A DNA stretch of 64,000 nucleotides from UBA9300 sp041686075. GTDB taxonomy: Bacteria; Bacteroidota; Bacteroidia; Bacteroidales; VadinHA17. The notes under the pieces were generated by a model. It made no database searches. It saw nothing but the letters and a program-made list of their open reading frames with translations, and was not told where the DNA came from. Every line of letters starts with the position of its first letter. Positions within the stretch are counted from its first letter, which is position 1. The DNA lies in the NCBI GenBank assembly GCA_041686075.1, contig JAWLEO010000002.1, positions 79,815 through 143,814 on the forward strand, in the 5' to 3' direction. The position numbers and the translations under genes are program-made. Shown here one piece after another: positions 37,849 through 47,367 of the stretch.

Positions 37849-37977
37849 GTAATTTTTTTATTCTATTTAATCCAAAAAGAATAAAATAAGTGACCGTTCA
37901 GGTCTTGCAAATCCTGTACCAATATTAAATTTAGGCTAAGGCTTATGAATTATTAATTATGAATCAACCAGATATAG

Positions 37978-38276
37978 CCAATTACGCGACCGAAGGGAGC
38001 AAATTACGCCTCGCGCAGCGAGGCCAATTACGCGACCGAAGGGAGCAAATTACGCCTCGCGCAGCGAGGCCAATTACGCGACCGAAGGGAGCAAATTACG
38101 CCTCGCGTAGCGAGCAAATTACGCGACCGAAGGGAGCAAATTACGCCTCGCGCAGCGAGGCCAATTACGCGACCAACGGGAGCAAATTACGCCTCGCGCA
38201 GCGAGCAAATTACGCGACCAACGGGAGCAAATTACGCCTCGCGCAGCGAGCAAATTACGCGACCAACGGGAGCCAA
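37978..38276. repeat. 45-46 bp higher-order tandem repeat array
   Basis: Units start at 37978, 38024, 38070, 38115, 38161, 38206 and 38251 (six full units plus a partial). Each unit is two half-units, both beginning CAATTACGC or CAAATTACGC, one continuing gaccgaagggag and the other ctcgcgcagcgag. The array occupies most of the 547-bp spacer between bamD and the next gene. A 144-codon frame through it is repeat-derived and not credible as a gene. There are no unique spacers, so this is not CRISPR. Confidence 0.95.
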
Positions 38277-38333
38277 ATTCCATCATTCCAAAAATTAGGT
38301 ATAAATAGGTATTTTCTAATCAGACCTATTACC

Positions 38334-38341
38334 TATTTTTG
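38334..38341 (+). promoter_or_regulatory. -7 box before the alpha-oxoamine synthase gene
   Basis: TATTTTTG matches TAnnTTTG, 30 bp upstream of the GTG start and just beyond the repeat array. Confidence 0.45.
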
Positions 38342-38371
38342 TGACCTGAATAAATTTAAACCAAAAATATT

Positions 38372-39637
38372 GTGGATATATTTGATAAGATAAGTGCAAA
38401 CAAAGGTGCACTGGGGCAATACCAGGAGGCCGGACACGGCTATTTTACATTTCCAAAATTAGAAGGAGAAATTGCTCCGAGGATGAAATTTATGGGACGC
38501 GAAGTCCTGACATGGAGTCTTAATAACTACCTGGGACTGGCTAATAACCCCGAGGTCAGAAAAACCGACAGGGAAGCAGCAGAAAAATACGGTCTTGCAT
38601 ACCCTATGGGCGCAAGGATGATGTCAGGGCAAACTGCTATGCATGAGAAATATGAAAGAATGGCTGCCGAATTTGTAGGCAAGGAAGCTGCCTACCTCCT
38701 CAATTACGGCTATATGGGCATGGTTTCCATCATTGATGCACTGGTCGACAGAAGGGATATTATAGTCTATGATTCCGAGTCACATGCCTGCATCCTTGAC
38801 GGACTGCGCTTGCACATGGGTAAAAGATTCGTTTACCCGCATAACGACATGCAAAACTGTGAAAAGCAGCTACAACGTGCAACTAAACTTGCTGAGGAAA
38901 CAGGAGGTGGAGTACTGCTTATTACCGAAGGTGTTTTCGGCATGGCTGGTGACCTGGGTAATTTGCATGGTCTTGCTGAATTAAAAAAGAAATACAATTT
39001 CAGGCTTCTTGTAGACGATGCTCATGGCTTTGGAACAATGGGAAAGACAGGTGCCGGAACAGGTGAACACTATGGTGTTCAGGATGATGTTGATGTGTAT
39101 TTTGCAACTTTTGCCAAATCGATGGCCGGCATTGGGGCTTTTGTGGCCAGCTCCAGGGAAGTAGTAAATTACCTGATGTATAATATGAGGTCACAGATCT
39201 TTGCAAAATCATTGCCCATGGCTATGACCATTGGTGCCATAAAGAGACTGGAAATGCTCAGGTCTATGCCCGAGCTGAAGGAAAATCTGTGGAAAATAGT
39301 GAAGGCCCTGCAATCCGGACTTAAAAATGCGGGACTGGACCTTGGCAAGACAGAATCACCTGTAACTCCGGTATTCCTTAAAGGTGGTGTTACTGAAGCA
39401 GCCCAGGTAACCCATGACCTGCGGCAGAATTACAATATCTTCTGCTCGATAGTGGTGTACCCGGTGGTCCCAAAGGGTGTCATTATGCTAAGACTTATTC
39501 CGACAGCTGTGCATACACTCGATGATGTGGAACACACGGTGAAGGCCTTTAAAGAAGTGGCGGAAAAACTCAGAACAAACGCATACCCCAAAGAGGTGCC
39601 TGATTTCAGGGCAGCTGTGACCGTTGACACGAATTAA
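38372..39637 (+). CDS. Alpha-oxoamine synthase family PLP enzyme (serine palmitoyltransferase/KBL-like)
   Basis: A 421-residue fold-type I PLP enzyme with a GTG start (MDIFDKISANKGALGQYQEA). The PLP lysine is in YFATFAKSMAGIG, the cofactor aspartate in LLVDDAHGFGTMG, and the stacking histidine in DSESHACILDG. The family condenses amino acids with acyl-CoA: serine palmitoyltransferase, 2-amino-3-ketobutyrate CoA ligase and 8-amino-7-oxononanoate synthase. Residue patterns differ from the Spt sequence I remember from Bacteroides, so a sphingolipid role is only a guess. No biotin genes are nearby, arguing against BioF. Confidence 0.85.
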   Translation: MDIFDKISANKGALGQYQEAGHGYFTFPKLEGEIAPRMKFMGREVLTWSLNNYLGLANNPEVRKTDREAAEKYGLAYPMGARMMSGQTAMHEKYERMAAEFVGKEAAYLLNYGYMGMVSIIDALVDRRDIIVYDSESHACILDGLRLHMGKRFVYPHNDMQNCEKQLQRATKLAEETGGGVLLITEGVFGMAGDLGNLHGLAELKKKYNFRLLVDDAHGFGTMGKTGAGTGEHYGVQDDVDVYFATFAKSMAGIGAFVASSREVVNYLMYNMRSQIFAKSLPMAMTIGAIKRLEMLRSMPELKENLWKIVKALQSGLKNAGLDLGKTESPVTPVFLKGGVTEAAQVTHDLRQNYNIFCSIVVYPVVPKGVIMLRLIPTAVHTLDDVEHTVKAFKEVAEKLRTNAYPKEVPDFRAAVTVDTN

Positions 39638-39728
39638 TGCAAATTTAGCATACTCTATTCGCATATTTTTCGCATGCAAGGTTCGCATCTTTTACTATTC
39701 TAATTTTTCTTTATTTTTACTACCTGAT

Positions 39729-42130
39729 ATGGGAAATAAAAATAAAGAAATTACCGTATTTAAAAGCAGGATAAACCGCAGAAGCTTTATCAAATGGTCT
39801 TCCCTGGCTGGAGGCGCTATGCTTGGCCACTCTGCGCTGGCTTCCTGCAATAATCAATCACGTGTGCTAATAGACCCGCTAAGGGAGAAGAAAATCATTA
39901 GAACAGGATGCCCCGCTCATAATTGCGGTGGCAAATGCCTGCTTAAAATCCATGTTGAAAACGGAATCATTACCCGTATCGAGACCGATGACCGTCAGTC
40001 AGATGAGCTTTCTGATCCCCAACTCCGGGCATGCATCAGGGGAAGGTCCTACAGAAAAAGACAGTACCACCCGGACAGGCTGAAATATCCGCTTTTGCGC
40101 ACAGGGAAAAGAGGAGAAGGAAAGTTCAGGAGGATAAGCTGGGATGAGGCCTATGATATCATGCATTCAAAAATATCCGGGGTAATAGAAAATTATGGCA
40201 ATTCTGCCATTCATGTTCCCTACGGTACAGGCTCTTATACAAACACCAATGGAAGGTGGCCCGCGGCCAGACTAATGAACCTCCTGGGAGGCAGCCTGGG
40301 CTATTATAATAGTTACAGCTGGGCCTGTATTAATATTGCCACCCCAACCGTATTCGGTACTTTAGAAACCGGTAACCAGAGGCAGGACTGCTAAACAGCC
40401 GCTATATACTCATGTGGGGCTGGAACCCTGCCGAGATGAAAGACGGAACAAATAGTGACTATTTTATCAGAAAAGCAAGGGAAAACGGTGCCAGGATTGT
40501 CTGTATCGATCCCAGGATGACACCCAGCGCAATTGCACTGTCAGATGAATGGATACCCGTACGTCCCGGCACTGATGTTGCATTTATGAGCGCCATGGCA
40601 TGGGTAATAATAAATGAAAACCTGGCTGACTACGATTTTATAAAGAGATGCTGCTCCGGCTTTGATAAACAAACCATGCCTGAAGGATATGAAAATGAGG
40701 AATCATACACTGATTATATACTGGGCACCAGGGATGGCATACCCAAAACACCCGAATGGGCCGAGAAGATCACATCCATCCCCTCCTCAACCATCAGGCG
40801 TATAGCCACTGAATATGCAAGCACAAAACCTGCAATTCTTTACCAGGGCTATGGCATGCAACGCAGGGCCTATGGCGAACAGGTGGTGAAAGCAGGTGCT
40901 ACACTGGCAGCAATAACAGGTAACATAGGTATATCAGGTGGCTGGGCCAGTGGCCTCGCCAACCAGGCAGGAGGTGGACCCTTCTGGACTGTCTTCCCCT
41001 CGGGGACAAACCCTGTAAAAGTAAGAATACCTGTATACCTCTGGACAGAAGCTGTTCTCAGGGGAAAAGAACTCGGACCGGAACACGGATTGAGGGGAGG
41101 TGATAAAATTGATAACAATATTAAACTTATATGGTCCGTAGCAAGCAATATACTCGTAAACCAGCATGGTAATATTAACCGGACAACAGAAATACTGAAA
41201 AACCCGGATTATCTTGAATTCATAATAGTACAGGATAATTTCCTGACGCCATCAGCCAGATATGCTGATCTCGTATTGCCCGCCTGTACCCAGTTCGAAA
41301 CATGGGGAGTTGAAGACGGCTGGAAATATGGCGAAGAAGTATTTCTCACTCCTAAAATCGTCGAACCTCCTTTTGAAACTAAAAGCGATTACCGCATTTG
41401 CGCCGACCTCGCTAAGAGGTTCGGAGTATATGATGAATTCACAGAAGGAGGAAGGGATGAGAAGGACTGGGTCGCCTGGTTCATTGATGAAATTTACAGG
41501 AAAACAAGATTCCCTGACATGCCCCCTTTCAGGAAATTTGAAGCAAGCAATGCAGGAGTATATACCAAACCTGTTCATGAACCAAAAATTGCTCTCCAGG
41601 ACTTCACCCGTAACCCGGCTAAATATCCTCTAAATACTCCATCAGGAAAAATAGAAATATTTTCCATTGAACTGTTTAGGTCCGGTCAGCCTGACGAAAT
41701 ACCAGCTGTGCCTAAATACATACAGGAATGGGATAACCCCTTTGACGAAAAAGCAGAGAAATATCCACTGCAGGCAATGGGGCATCATTATAATCCAAGG
41801 GTACACTCAACACATCATAATAATGAATGGACCATGAGCGCCTTCCCCCAGAGAGTGTTCATTAACCCCGCTGACGCTTTGCAGAGAGGAATAAAGAATG
41901 GGGACATGGTCAGGATATGGAATGAAAGAGGTGCCATGATACTTCAATGCAGAACAACAAAAAGGATTATGCCCGGCGTGGTTGATATACCACAGGGCGC
42001 ATGGTATAATCCTGATCAGGAAGGTGTTGACAGGGGCGGCAATGTTAATATACTGACATCCGAAAGATGGACCCCTTTTGCCAAAGGCAATGCACAGCAT
42101 ACAATAATGGTAGAGATTGAAAAAACGTAA
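39729..42130 (+). pseudogene. dmsA: DMSO-reductase-family molybdopterin oxidoreductase, frameshifted
   Basis: The 5' part (39729-40394) encodes a twin-arginine-like signal (INRRSFIKWSSLAGGAML), the N-terminal [4Fe-4S] site (GCPAHNCGGKCLLKI, then ACIRG) and the start of the molybdopterin domain. It stops at TAA 40392-40394. The 3' part (in frame from about 40388; first ATG 40412) continues exactly where DmsA-type proteins do (MWGWNPAEMKDGTNSDYF) and runs to the end, including the final cofactor-binding domain (YPLQAMGHHYNPRVHSTHHN). Restoring one base near 40388, so that GAC is followed by CTG, joins the halves. I read this as a single-base deletion, or an assembly error. It is followed without a gap by dmsB-like, dmsC-like and dmsD-like genes. 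Confidence 0.87.
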
Positions 42131-42744
42131 TGAAAAAATACGGATTCTATATTGATACGGTTAATTGTTCGGGTTGCAAAACCTGCCAGGTGGCATGCCA
42201 GGATAAATATGACCTGGAACCAGGCCTCTTGTGGAGAAAGATAATTAATATAGAGGGAGGGGAATGGATGGATGCCGATGGTGTTTTTTCAAAATACCCT
42301 TTTTCTTATTATATCTCTCTTGCATGTAACCACTGCAGCAATCCTCTCTGCGTACATTCATGCCCGACCCAGGCGATGTATGTCACAGATATAGGCACTG
42401 TTGATATTGACCAGGATAAATGTATTGGCTGCGGTTACTGTACCTGGGCATGTCCCTATGATGCACCCAGGTTGAATCCCAGAAGTGGCAAAATGTCAAA
42501 ATGTGACATGTGCTATGATAAAATAACTAATAATGAAAAACCAGCCTGTGTTGAAGCATGCCCCATGCGTGCCCTGGACTTTGGAGATATTGATGAACTG
42601 AGGGCCAGGTATGGTAACACACAGACAATATTTCCACTGGCCTCGCCGGAACTTACCGTGCCCAATATAATAATCAGACCCCATAAAGACAGCGTAAAGG
42701 CAGCCGTCGAAAATGCATCAATAGCCAATGGGGAGGAACTCTAA
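42130..42744 (+). CDS. dmsB: DMSO-reductase-type iron-sulfur subunit
   Basis: A 204-residue ferredoxin-like subunit with four cysteine clusters: CSGCKTCQVACQDKYDL, CNHCSNPLCVHSCP, CIGCGYCTWACPYDAP and CDMCYDKITNNEKPACVEAC. This is the four-[4Fe-4S] arrangement of DmsB/PhsB-type electron-transfer subunits. It starts on the last base of the dmsA stop and overlaps the next gene by 1 bp (TAATG), so translation is coupled. It appears intact although the catalytic gene is interrupted. Confidence 0.94.
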   Translation: MKKYGFYIDTVNCSGCKTCQVACQDKYDLEPGLLWRKIINIEGGEWMDADGVFSKYPFSYYISLACNHCSNPLCVHSCPTQAMYVTDIGTVDIDQDKCIGCGYCTWACPYDAPRLNPRSGKMSKCDMCYDKITNNEKPACVEACPMRALDFGDIDELRARYGNTQTIFPLASPELTVPNIIIRPHKDSVKAAVENASIANGEEL

Positions 42745-42944
42745 TGGAAAAATACAATATATCACTTGTTATTTTTACATGGCTTACACAGGCATCTGTT
42801 GGGCTTATCTTTTCTTTTCCCTCACTTAATGCAACAATCAAAAACAAAAATACCATTTCGGATGTTATATTCTTGACCCTTGCAATAACATGTGATTTTC
42901 TCAACAGGGTTTATGCTTTAACTTTTACCGACCCGGCTTTATGA
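42744..42944 (+). CDS. Miniature DmsC-like membrane anchor
   Basis: Only 66 residues, against roughly 280 for DmsC. The first 25 residues (ISLVIFTWLTQASVGLIFSF) resemble the DmsC N-terminus; the rest (ISDVIFLTLAITCDFLNRVY) resembles the last membrane helix of DmsC. An in-frame loss of the central helices would explain this. The reading frame is otherwise tidy, with a 1-bp overlap to dmsB and a 4-bp overlap (ATGA) to the chaperone gene. Either it is a decayed anchor or a functional two-helix anchor. Confidence 0.7.
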   Translation: MEKYNISLVIFTWLTQASVGLIFSFPSLNATIKNKNTISDVIFLTLAITCDFLNRVYALTFTDPAL

Positions 42945-43597
42945 CAGAAGGAAGGACTGGAATCGACAATAATTTTTTTGCTGCTTATAATATGCTGCTA
43001 TCATTTGCAGGCAGTTTCATTCTTTATGAACCCGAGGCAGATTGTATAAGTGAACTTATAAAAGAAGACCTGCTGAAAAGATTGCCAGTGGAAAGTGATA
43101 ATCCTAAGTTTATTAAAGCTGCTTCATACCTGAGAAAAATTAATTCTGACCACCCGCTTGATTATGAAGAGATAATTAAAGATCACCTTGAATTGTTCGG
43201 TGGTAAAGGTAAAGGGCTGGCCCCACCCTACAGTTCGGTTTATATGTCCAGGGACTATATCCTTAACAACACCATCAGCCTTGAAGTCAGAAAAATATAC
43301 CATTCCTACGGGTGGAAGTCAGACTTTGAAGGCAAGGTACCCGATGATCACCTTGGAATAGAAATTCAATTTATAAGCCTCCTCATGCAGAAATACCCTG
43401 AACTGGAAGATGACATATGCAGGAAAGAGATAAGTAAAGATCTTATAAAATTTATAGGAACTTATATGAAACCCTGGATAAATGAATGGAATAAACATGT
43501 ACAGGAGAATGCCCGGAGTGACTTCTATAAGGGAATAGGTTATTTAATTACCTCAGGACTGGAAGATATTTATGCATGCCTGACTGTAAAAGATTGA
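42941..43597 (+). CDS. TorD/DmsD-family chaperone
   Basis: A 218-residue all-helical protein with TorD/NarJ-like features (FAAYNMLLSFAGSFILYEPE, PPYSSVYMSRDYIL, DDHLGIEIQFISLLMQKYPE). These chaperones bind the Tat signal of molybdoenzymes and gate cofactor insertion, here for the adjacent dmsA product. It closes the four-gene unit. Confidence 0.85.
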   Translation: MTEGRTGIDNNFFAAYNMLLSFAGSFILYEPEADCISELIKEDLLKRLPVESDNPKFIKAASYLRKINSDHPLDYEEIIKDHLELFGGKGKGLAPPYSSVYMSRDYILNNTISLEVRKIYHSYGWKSDFEGKVPDDHLGIEIQFISLLMQKYPELEDDICRKEISKDLIKFIGTYMKPWINEWNKHVQENARSDFYKGIGYLITSGLEDIYACLTVKD

Positions 43598-43615
43598 ATA
43601 AATGCCTCTTCGATA

Positions 43616-44002
43616 TTAAAAATTTGGATTGAAAAACCTGTCAATTGCGCCGATATAATATTCAGACCACCCCTCTGCTATATTATCATATGCATCATCA
43701 GGAATATTAGTATGCTCAACAGTAAGCTGTGTTTTACCAAAATCCCTTATTAATACTACAGTCGCAATAGACCGTTCTTCCTGCTGTCCGAAAAACCATT
43801 CCTGTACTATTTTTTTGTTCTCCTCAACCTCAAGTACCATACCCTCAATGTCTCCACCCCACATAGAAAACAAGGCTCCCGGCCTGGCTTCCATCACCGC
43901 CGGATAGCCTGACCATAATTCAATTGTTACAGGCTTGGTAAGCGCAGCATAAACATCTTCTACACCCGCATTTAAAGAGAAAGTCTTTTTGAAAGTCTTC
44001 AT
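43616..44002 (-). CDS. SRPBCC/AHSA1-like START-domain protein
   Basis: A 128-residue protein of the helix-grip fold: FSLNAGVEDVYAALTKPVTI at the N-terminus, WSGYPAVMEARPGALFSMWG and a C-terminal amphipathic helix (IAEGWSEYYIGAIDRFFN). Family members bind hydrophobic ligands or, as Aha1-like proteins, chaperones. No ligand can be inferred. Confidence 0.88.
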   Translation of the reverse strand: MKTFKKTFSLNAGVEDVYAALTKPVTIELWSGYPAVMEARPGALFSMWGGDIEGMVLEVEENKKIVQEWFFGQQEERSIATVVLIRDFGKTQLTVEHTNIPDDAYDNIAEGWSEYYIGAIDRFFNPNF

Positions 44003-44028
44003 ATAATTAAATTATTACCTGGCTGTTT

Positions 44029-44036
44029 CAAAAATA
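44029..44036 (-). promoter_or_regulatory. -7 box upstream of the SRPBCC gene
   Basis: Minus-strand TATTTTTG, 26 bp upstream of the start codon. Confidence 0.4.
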
Positions 44037-44142
44037 CCTATTTTAATATTAAATCCTACTATTTCGACCTCATGGAGTCAGAGTTTTTACTATTCCCGGA
44101 TTTATTTTAACACGTATATGGATTATTTTTTAAAAGAATCAG

Positions 44143-44150
44143 TAGGTTTG
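44143..44150 (+). promoter_or_regulatory. -7 box upstream of the EEP-fold gene
   Basis: TAGGTTTG is a perfect TAnnTTTG match 26 bp before the start codon. Confidence 0.5.
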
Positions 44151-44176
44151 TAAAAAGCGTTAAAAAAAATATATCT

Positions 44177-45202
44177 ATGTTAAGAATAGTATTCAGCCTG
44201 GGAATTTTAATGGTCTTCTCCTTGCTAAGCAGTGCACAGGAAGAAGTACCCGAACAAATAACAATCCTTTTTTACAATACCGATAATTTCTTTGATGTTA
44301 ATGATGATGCCGGTGATGCTGATAACGCTTACCTGCCTCACAGCATAAGGGCATGGGACGAAAAGAGATACGAAGCTAAAATAAATGCCGTTGCAGAATA
44401 TATAAGCGAAGCAGGTAATTTTAAACAGCCTGATATTATAGGGCTGTGTGGCGTTGAAAACAAAAAAGTTATAAACGACATTATCAGACAAAGAAAACTG
44501 CGAAGGGCCGATTACACTATACATATTACAGACAGGGAAGGAATAAATGCGGCACTTCTGGCAAAAAGGGAAGTCCTGTCAGTGGATAATATTAGGTTAA
44601 TTACTATTGATTCGACATTCATGGGAATCAATGACAGTTTTGATTATGTCATTTTATATGTTAAAGGTGATGTTAAAGGCTTGGGTACTTGCCATTTTTT
44701 CATAAATGATTGGCCGGGCATTAATAATAATGCCATGGCACCTGAAAATCTCAGGATAGGTGCCGCCGTCGCTCTCAGGAAAAATATTGATGATATATTT
44801 AACTTTGAGAGAAACGCTAAAATAATCATAATGGGGACCTTCTATGACGAGCCAACCAGCAGGAGCCTGATGACAGTCCTCAATGCCACCAATAAGAGAA
44901 AAAACATTGATCACAGGGATCTTTACAATCTCTTCTACGATGCTCATAATATACATGACCTTGGTACAGTTTTCCTGAACAATGCCTGGCAGATGTGGGA
45001 CCAGATAATAGTTTCTTCATCCCTGGTAAACGACCGTAATAATTATCATATTGAATACGAATCAGGTATGGTATTTGTACCCCAGGAAATAAATGAACAA
45101 AGCGGTAAGCTGGTAAGTACTTATATTGGCGATAAGTACACCGGGGGTGTTTCTTCTCACCTCCCTGTATATTGTGTCATTGGAAAGAGCAAAAAAGAAT
45201 AA
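44177..45202 (+). CDS. Endonuclease/exonuclease/phosphatase-fold protein, catalytic residues degenerate
   Basis: A 341-residue exported protein (signal MLRIVFSLGILMVFSLLSSA). The EEP fold is recognisable from the NTDNFFD start, GVENKK (Glu94), CHFFINDWPG, IIIMGTFYDEP and GGVSSHLPV. In active members these read NHWPS, GDFND and SDHxPV. Here the catalytic His is Asp178, the Asp/Asn of GDFN are Thr221/Tyr223, and the Asp of SDH is Ser327. It is therefore probably a non-catalytic homologue. Its stop overlaps the uvrB start (TAATG). Confidence 0.85.
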   Translation: MLRIVFSLGILMVFSLLSSAQEEVPEQITILFYNTDNFFDVNDDAGDADNAYLPHSIRAWDEKRYEAKINAVAEYISEAGNFKQPDIIGLCGVENKKVINDIIRQRKLRRADYTIHITDREGINAALLAKREVLSVDNIRLITIDSTFMGINDSFDYVILYVKGDVKGLGTCHFFINDWPGINNNAMAPENLRIGAAVALRKNIDDIFNFERNAKIIIMGTFYDEPTSRSLMTVLNATNKRKNIDHRDLYNLFYDAHNIHDLGTVFLNNAWQMWDQIIVSSSLVNDRNNYHIEYESGMVFVPQEINEQSGKLVSTYIGDKYTGGVSSHLPVYCVIGKSKKE

Positions 45203-47217
45203 TGGATTTTAAACTGGTCTCAGGATATGTACCCACGGGCGACCAGCCTGAAGCAATAAAACAGCTTGTTGACGGACTAAAAAGCGGCACACCCTACCAG
45301 ACTCTTCTCGGCGTAACGGGTAGCGGTAAGACCTTTACCATAGCCAATGTCATTGAGCAGGTGAAGAGACCTGTGCTGGTACTGAGCCATAACAAAACAC
45401 TTGCGGCACAGCTCTACGGGGAATTCAGGCAGTTCTTTCCCGAGAATGCAGTTGAATATTTCGTTTCTTATTATGACTACTATCAGCCTGAAGCCTACAT
45501 ACCGGTTACGGATACTTATATAGAAAAAGACCTTTCAATAAATGACGAAATAGAAAAATTAAGGCTCAGTGCTACCTCGTCATTGCTTTCTGGTCGAAGA
45601 GATGTGATTGTTGTGTCATCAGTCTCCTGCCTTTATGGAATAGGAAACCCCGATGACTTCCACAGCAATACCGTCCACATAAGGAAGGGGGATACCATCA
45701 CCAGAAATGTCTTTCTCCGTAAGCTGGTTGACAGCCTGTATGCCAGGAATGAAATGGAGTTTAAAAGAGGGACATTCAGGGTTAAGGGTGATACGGTGGA
45801 TATATTTCCTGCTTATGCCGATATAGCCGTGAGGGTTATATTCTGGGGAGATGAGATAGACGAGATTGAATTGCATGAACCACTTTCAGGTAAGACCATT
45901 GAGAAACTTGATGAATACATTATATACCCGGCCAATATTTTTGTAACTACCAGGCAAAGGATTAACCAGGCCATCCACCAGATACAGGAAGACATGGTGA
46001 AACAATCGGCTTATTACAGGGAGATAGGTAAGATACCTGAGGCACAAAGACTTGAACAACGTGTATCCTATGACCTTGAAATGATAAAGGAACTTGGCTA
46101 TTGCAGTGGTATTGAAAATTATTCAAGATATTTTGACGGGCGGCCACCCGGAACACGTCCTTTCTGCTTGCTGGATTATTTCCCTGATGATTTCATAACG
46201 GTGGTGGATGAAAGCCATGTCAGCATGCCCCAGATAAGGGCTATGTATGGCGGTGACCATTCACGCAAGCAAACCCTTGTCGATTACGGCTTCAGGCTGC
46301 CGGCAGCCCTTGATAACAGGCCTCTGAAACTCGAGGAGTTCGAGTCACTGGTTGGGCAGGTGATATTTGTAAGTGCTACCCCGGCCGATTATGAACTGGA
46401 AAAAAGTGAAGGTGTTTTTGTGGACCAGGTGATAAGACCCACAGGATTGCTGGACCCCCCGGTTGAGGTAAGACCAAGCATTAACCAGGTGGATAACCTG
46501 ATGGATGAGATAAGGGAGCGTGCCTCACGGAATGAAAGAACTCTGGTAACCACCCTTACAAAAAGAATGGCAGAGGAACTTACTGCTTACCTCAGCAGGT
46601 TTGAGATCAAGTGCCGTTACATACATTCAGATATCGATACTCTCGAAAGAGTAGAGATTATGGAAGGGCTGCGTTCAGGTGACTTTGATGTACTCGTGGG
46701 TGTAAACTTGCTCAGGGAAGGTCTCGACCTGCCAGAAGTTTCTCTGGTTGCCGTGCTTGATGCTGACAAGGAAGGCTTCCTCAGGTCATCGCGATCATTG
46801 ACACAAACTGCAGGAAGGGCTGCACGTAACCTTAACGGTAAAGTCATAATGTACGCAGATACAATTACGGGCAGCATGCAGATGACTATAGACGAAACCA
46901 ATCGCAGGAGGGAAAAGCAGCTTGAGTATAATGAAAAGATGGGTATCACACCCGCGCAGATAGTGAAAGCAACGGGATCAATACTTAAGGAACTCCACAA
47001 ACAGGGTATTGAATCCAGGGCCTATATTGAACCGGAAAAGCCTGACGTGGCCGCCGACCCGGTGGTTAAATACATGTCGGCCGAAGCACTTGAGAAAGCT
47101 ATCAAAAAAGCACGCAAATCAATGGAAAAAGCAGCTGCCCAGCTTGATTTTATTGAAGCCGCCCGCTACCGTGATGAGCTGGCGCAGCTGGAAGCGATGC
47201 TGCGAAAGAAAAAATAG
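45202..47217 (+). CDS. uvrB: UvrABC system subunit B
   Basis: A 671-residue DNA-repair helicase-like protein: Walker A TLLGVTGSGKTFT, the beta-hairpin region YYDYYQPEAYIP, DEXX-type VVDESHVSMP, LVTTLTKRMAEELTAYL in the second helicase lobe, and a C-terminal UVR motif (KSMEKAAAQLDFIEAARYRD). UvrB verifies damage with UvrA and loads UvrC. I start at the ATG at 45202 (MDFKLVSGYVPTGDQPEAI); the longer frame overlaps the upstream gene. Confidence 0.98.
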   Translation: MDFKLVSGYVPTGDQPEAIKQLVDGLKSGTPYQTLLGVTGSGKTFTIANVIEQVKRPVLVLSHNKTLAAQLYGEFRQFFPENAVEYFVSYYDYYQPEAYIPVTDTYIEKDLSINDEIEKLRLSATSSLLSGRRDVIVVSSVSCLYGIGNPDDFHSNTVHIRKGDTITRNVFLRKLVDSLYARNEMEFKRGTFRVKGDTVDIFPAYADIAVRVIFWGDEIDEIELHEPLSGKTIEKLDEYIIYPANIFVTTRQRINQAIHQIQEDMVKQSAYYREIGKIPEAQRLEQRVSYDLEMIKELGYCSGIENYSRYFDGRPPGTRPFCLLDYFPDDFITVVDESHVSMPQIRAMYGGDHSRKQTLVDYGFRLPAALDNRPLKLEEFESLVGQVIFVSATPADYELEKSEGVFVDQVIRPTGLLDPPVEVRPSINQVDNLMDEIRERASRNERTLVTTLTKRMAEELTAYLSRFEIKCRYIHSDIDTLERVEIMEGLRSGDFDVLVGVNLLREGLDLPEVSLVAVLDADKEGFLRSSRSLTQTAGRAARNLNGKVIMYADTITGSMQMTIDETNRRREKQLEYNEKMGITPAQIVKATGSILKELHKQGIESRAYIEPEKPDVAADPVVKYMSAEALEKAIKKARKSMEKAAAQLDFIEAARYRDELAQLEAMLRKKK

Positions 47218-47231
47218 TACTGAATAACTCA

Positions 47232-47258
47232 GCTGGCGCGGATCTCCAGATCCGTGCC
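47232..47258 (+). repeat. Left REP-like terminal repeat
   Basis: Palindromic core ggatctccagatcc. Identical over 27 bp, in inverse orientation, to 48031-48057. Confidence 0.95.
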
Positions 47259-47367
47259 ATAACGATGGCCGCTGGCGCGAGTCTTTTTCGCCGCTGGCGC
47301 GAGTCTGGCTTAATGCTGGCGCAGGTCTCCAGACCTGTGCCCATGTGCCGCCGAGCTCACAGCAATC

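Noticed and set aside
37978..38276. Possible CRISPR array
   Set aside because: Units are contiguous and near-identical; there are no unique spacers and no cas genes.
37959..38393. A 144-codon open frame with repeated ANYATNGSKLRLAQR-like units
   Set aside because: It is produced entirely by the 45-46 bp DNA array, shifts frame with 46-bp units, and has no recognisable protein character.
47232..47258. Rho-independent terminator for uvrB
   Set aside because: The palindrome lacks a following T tract and is identical to the transposase-element ends, so element identity explains it better.
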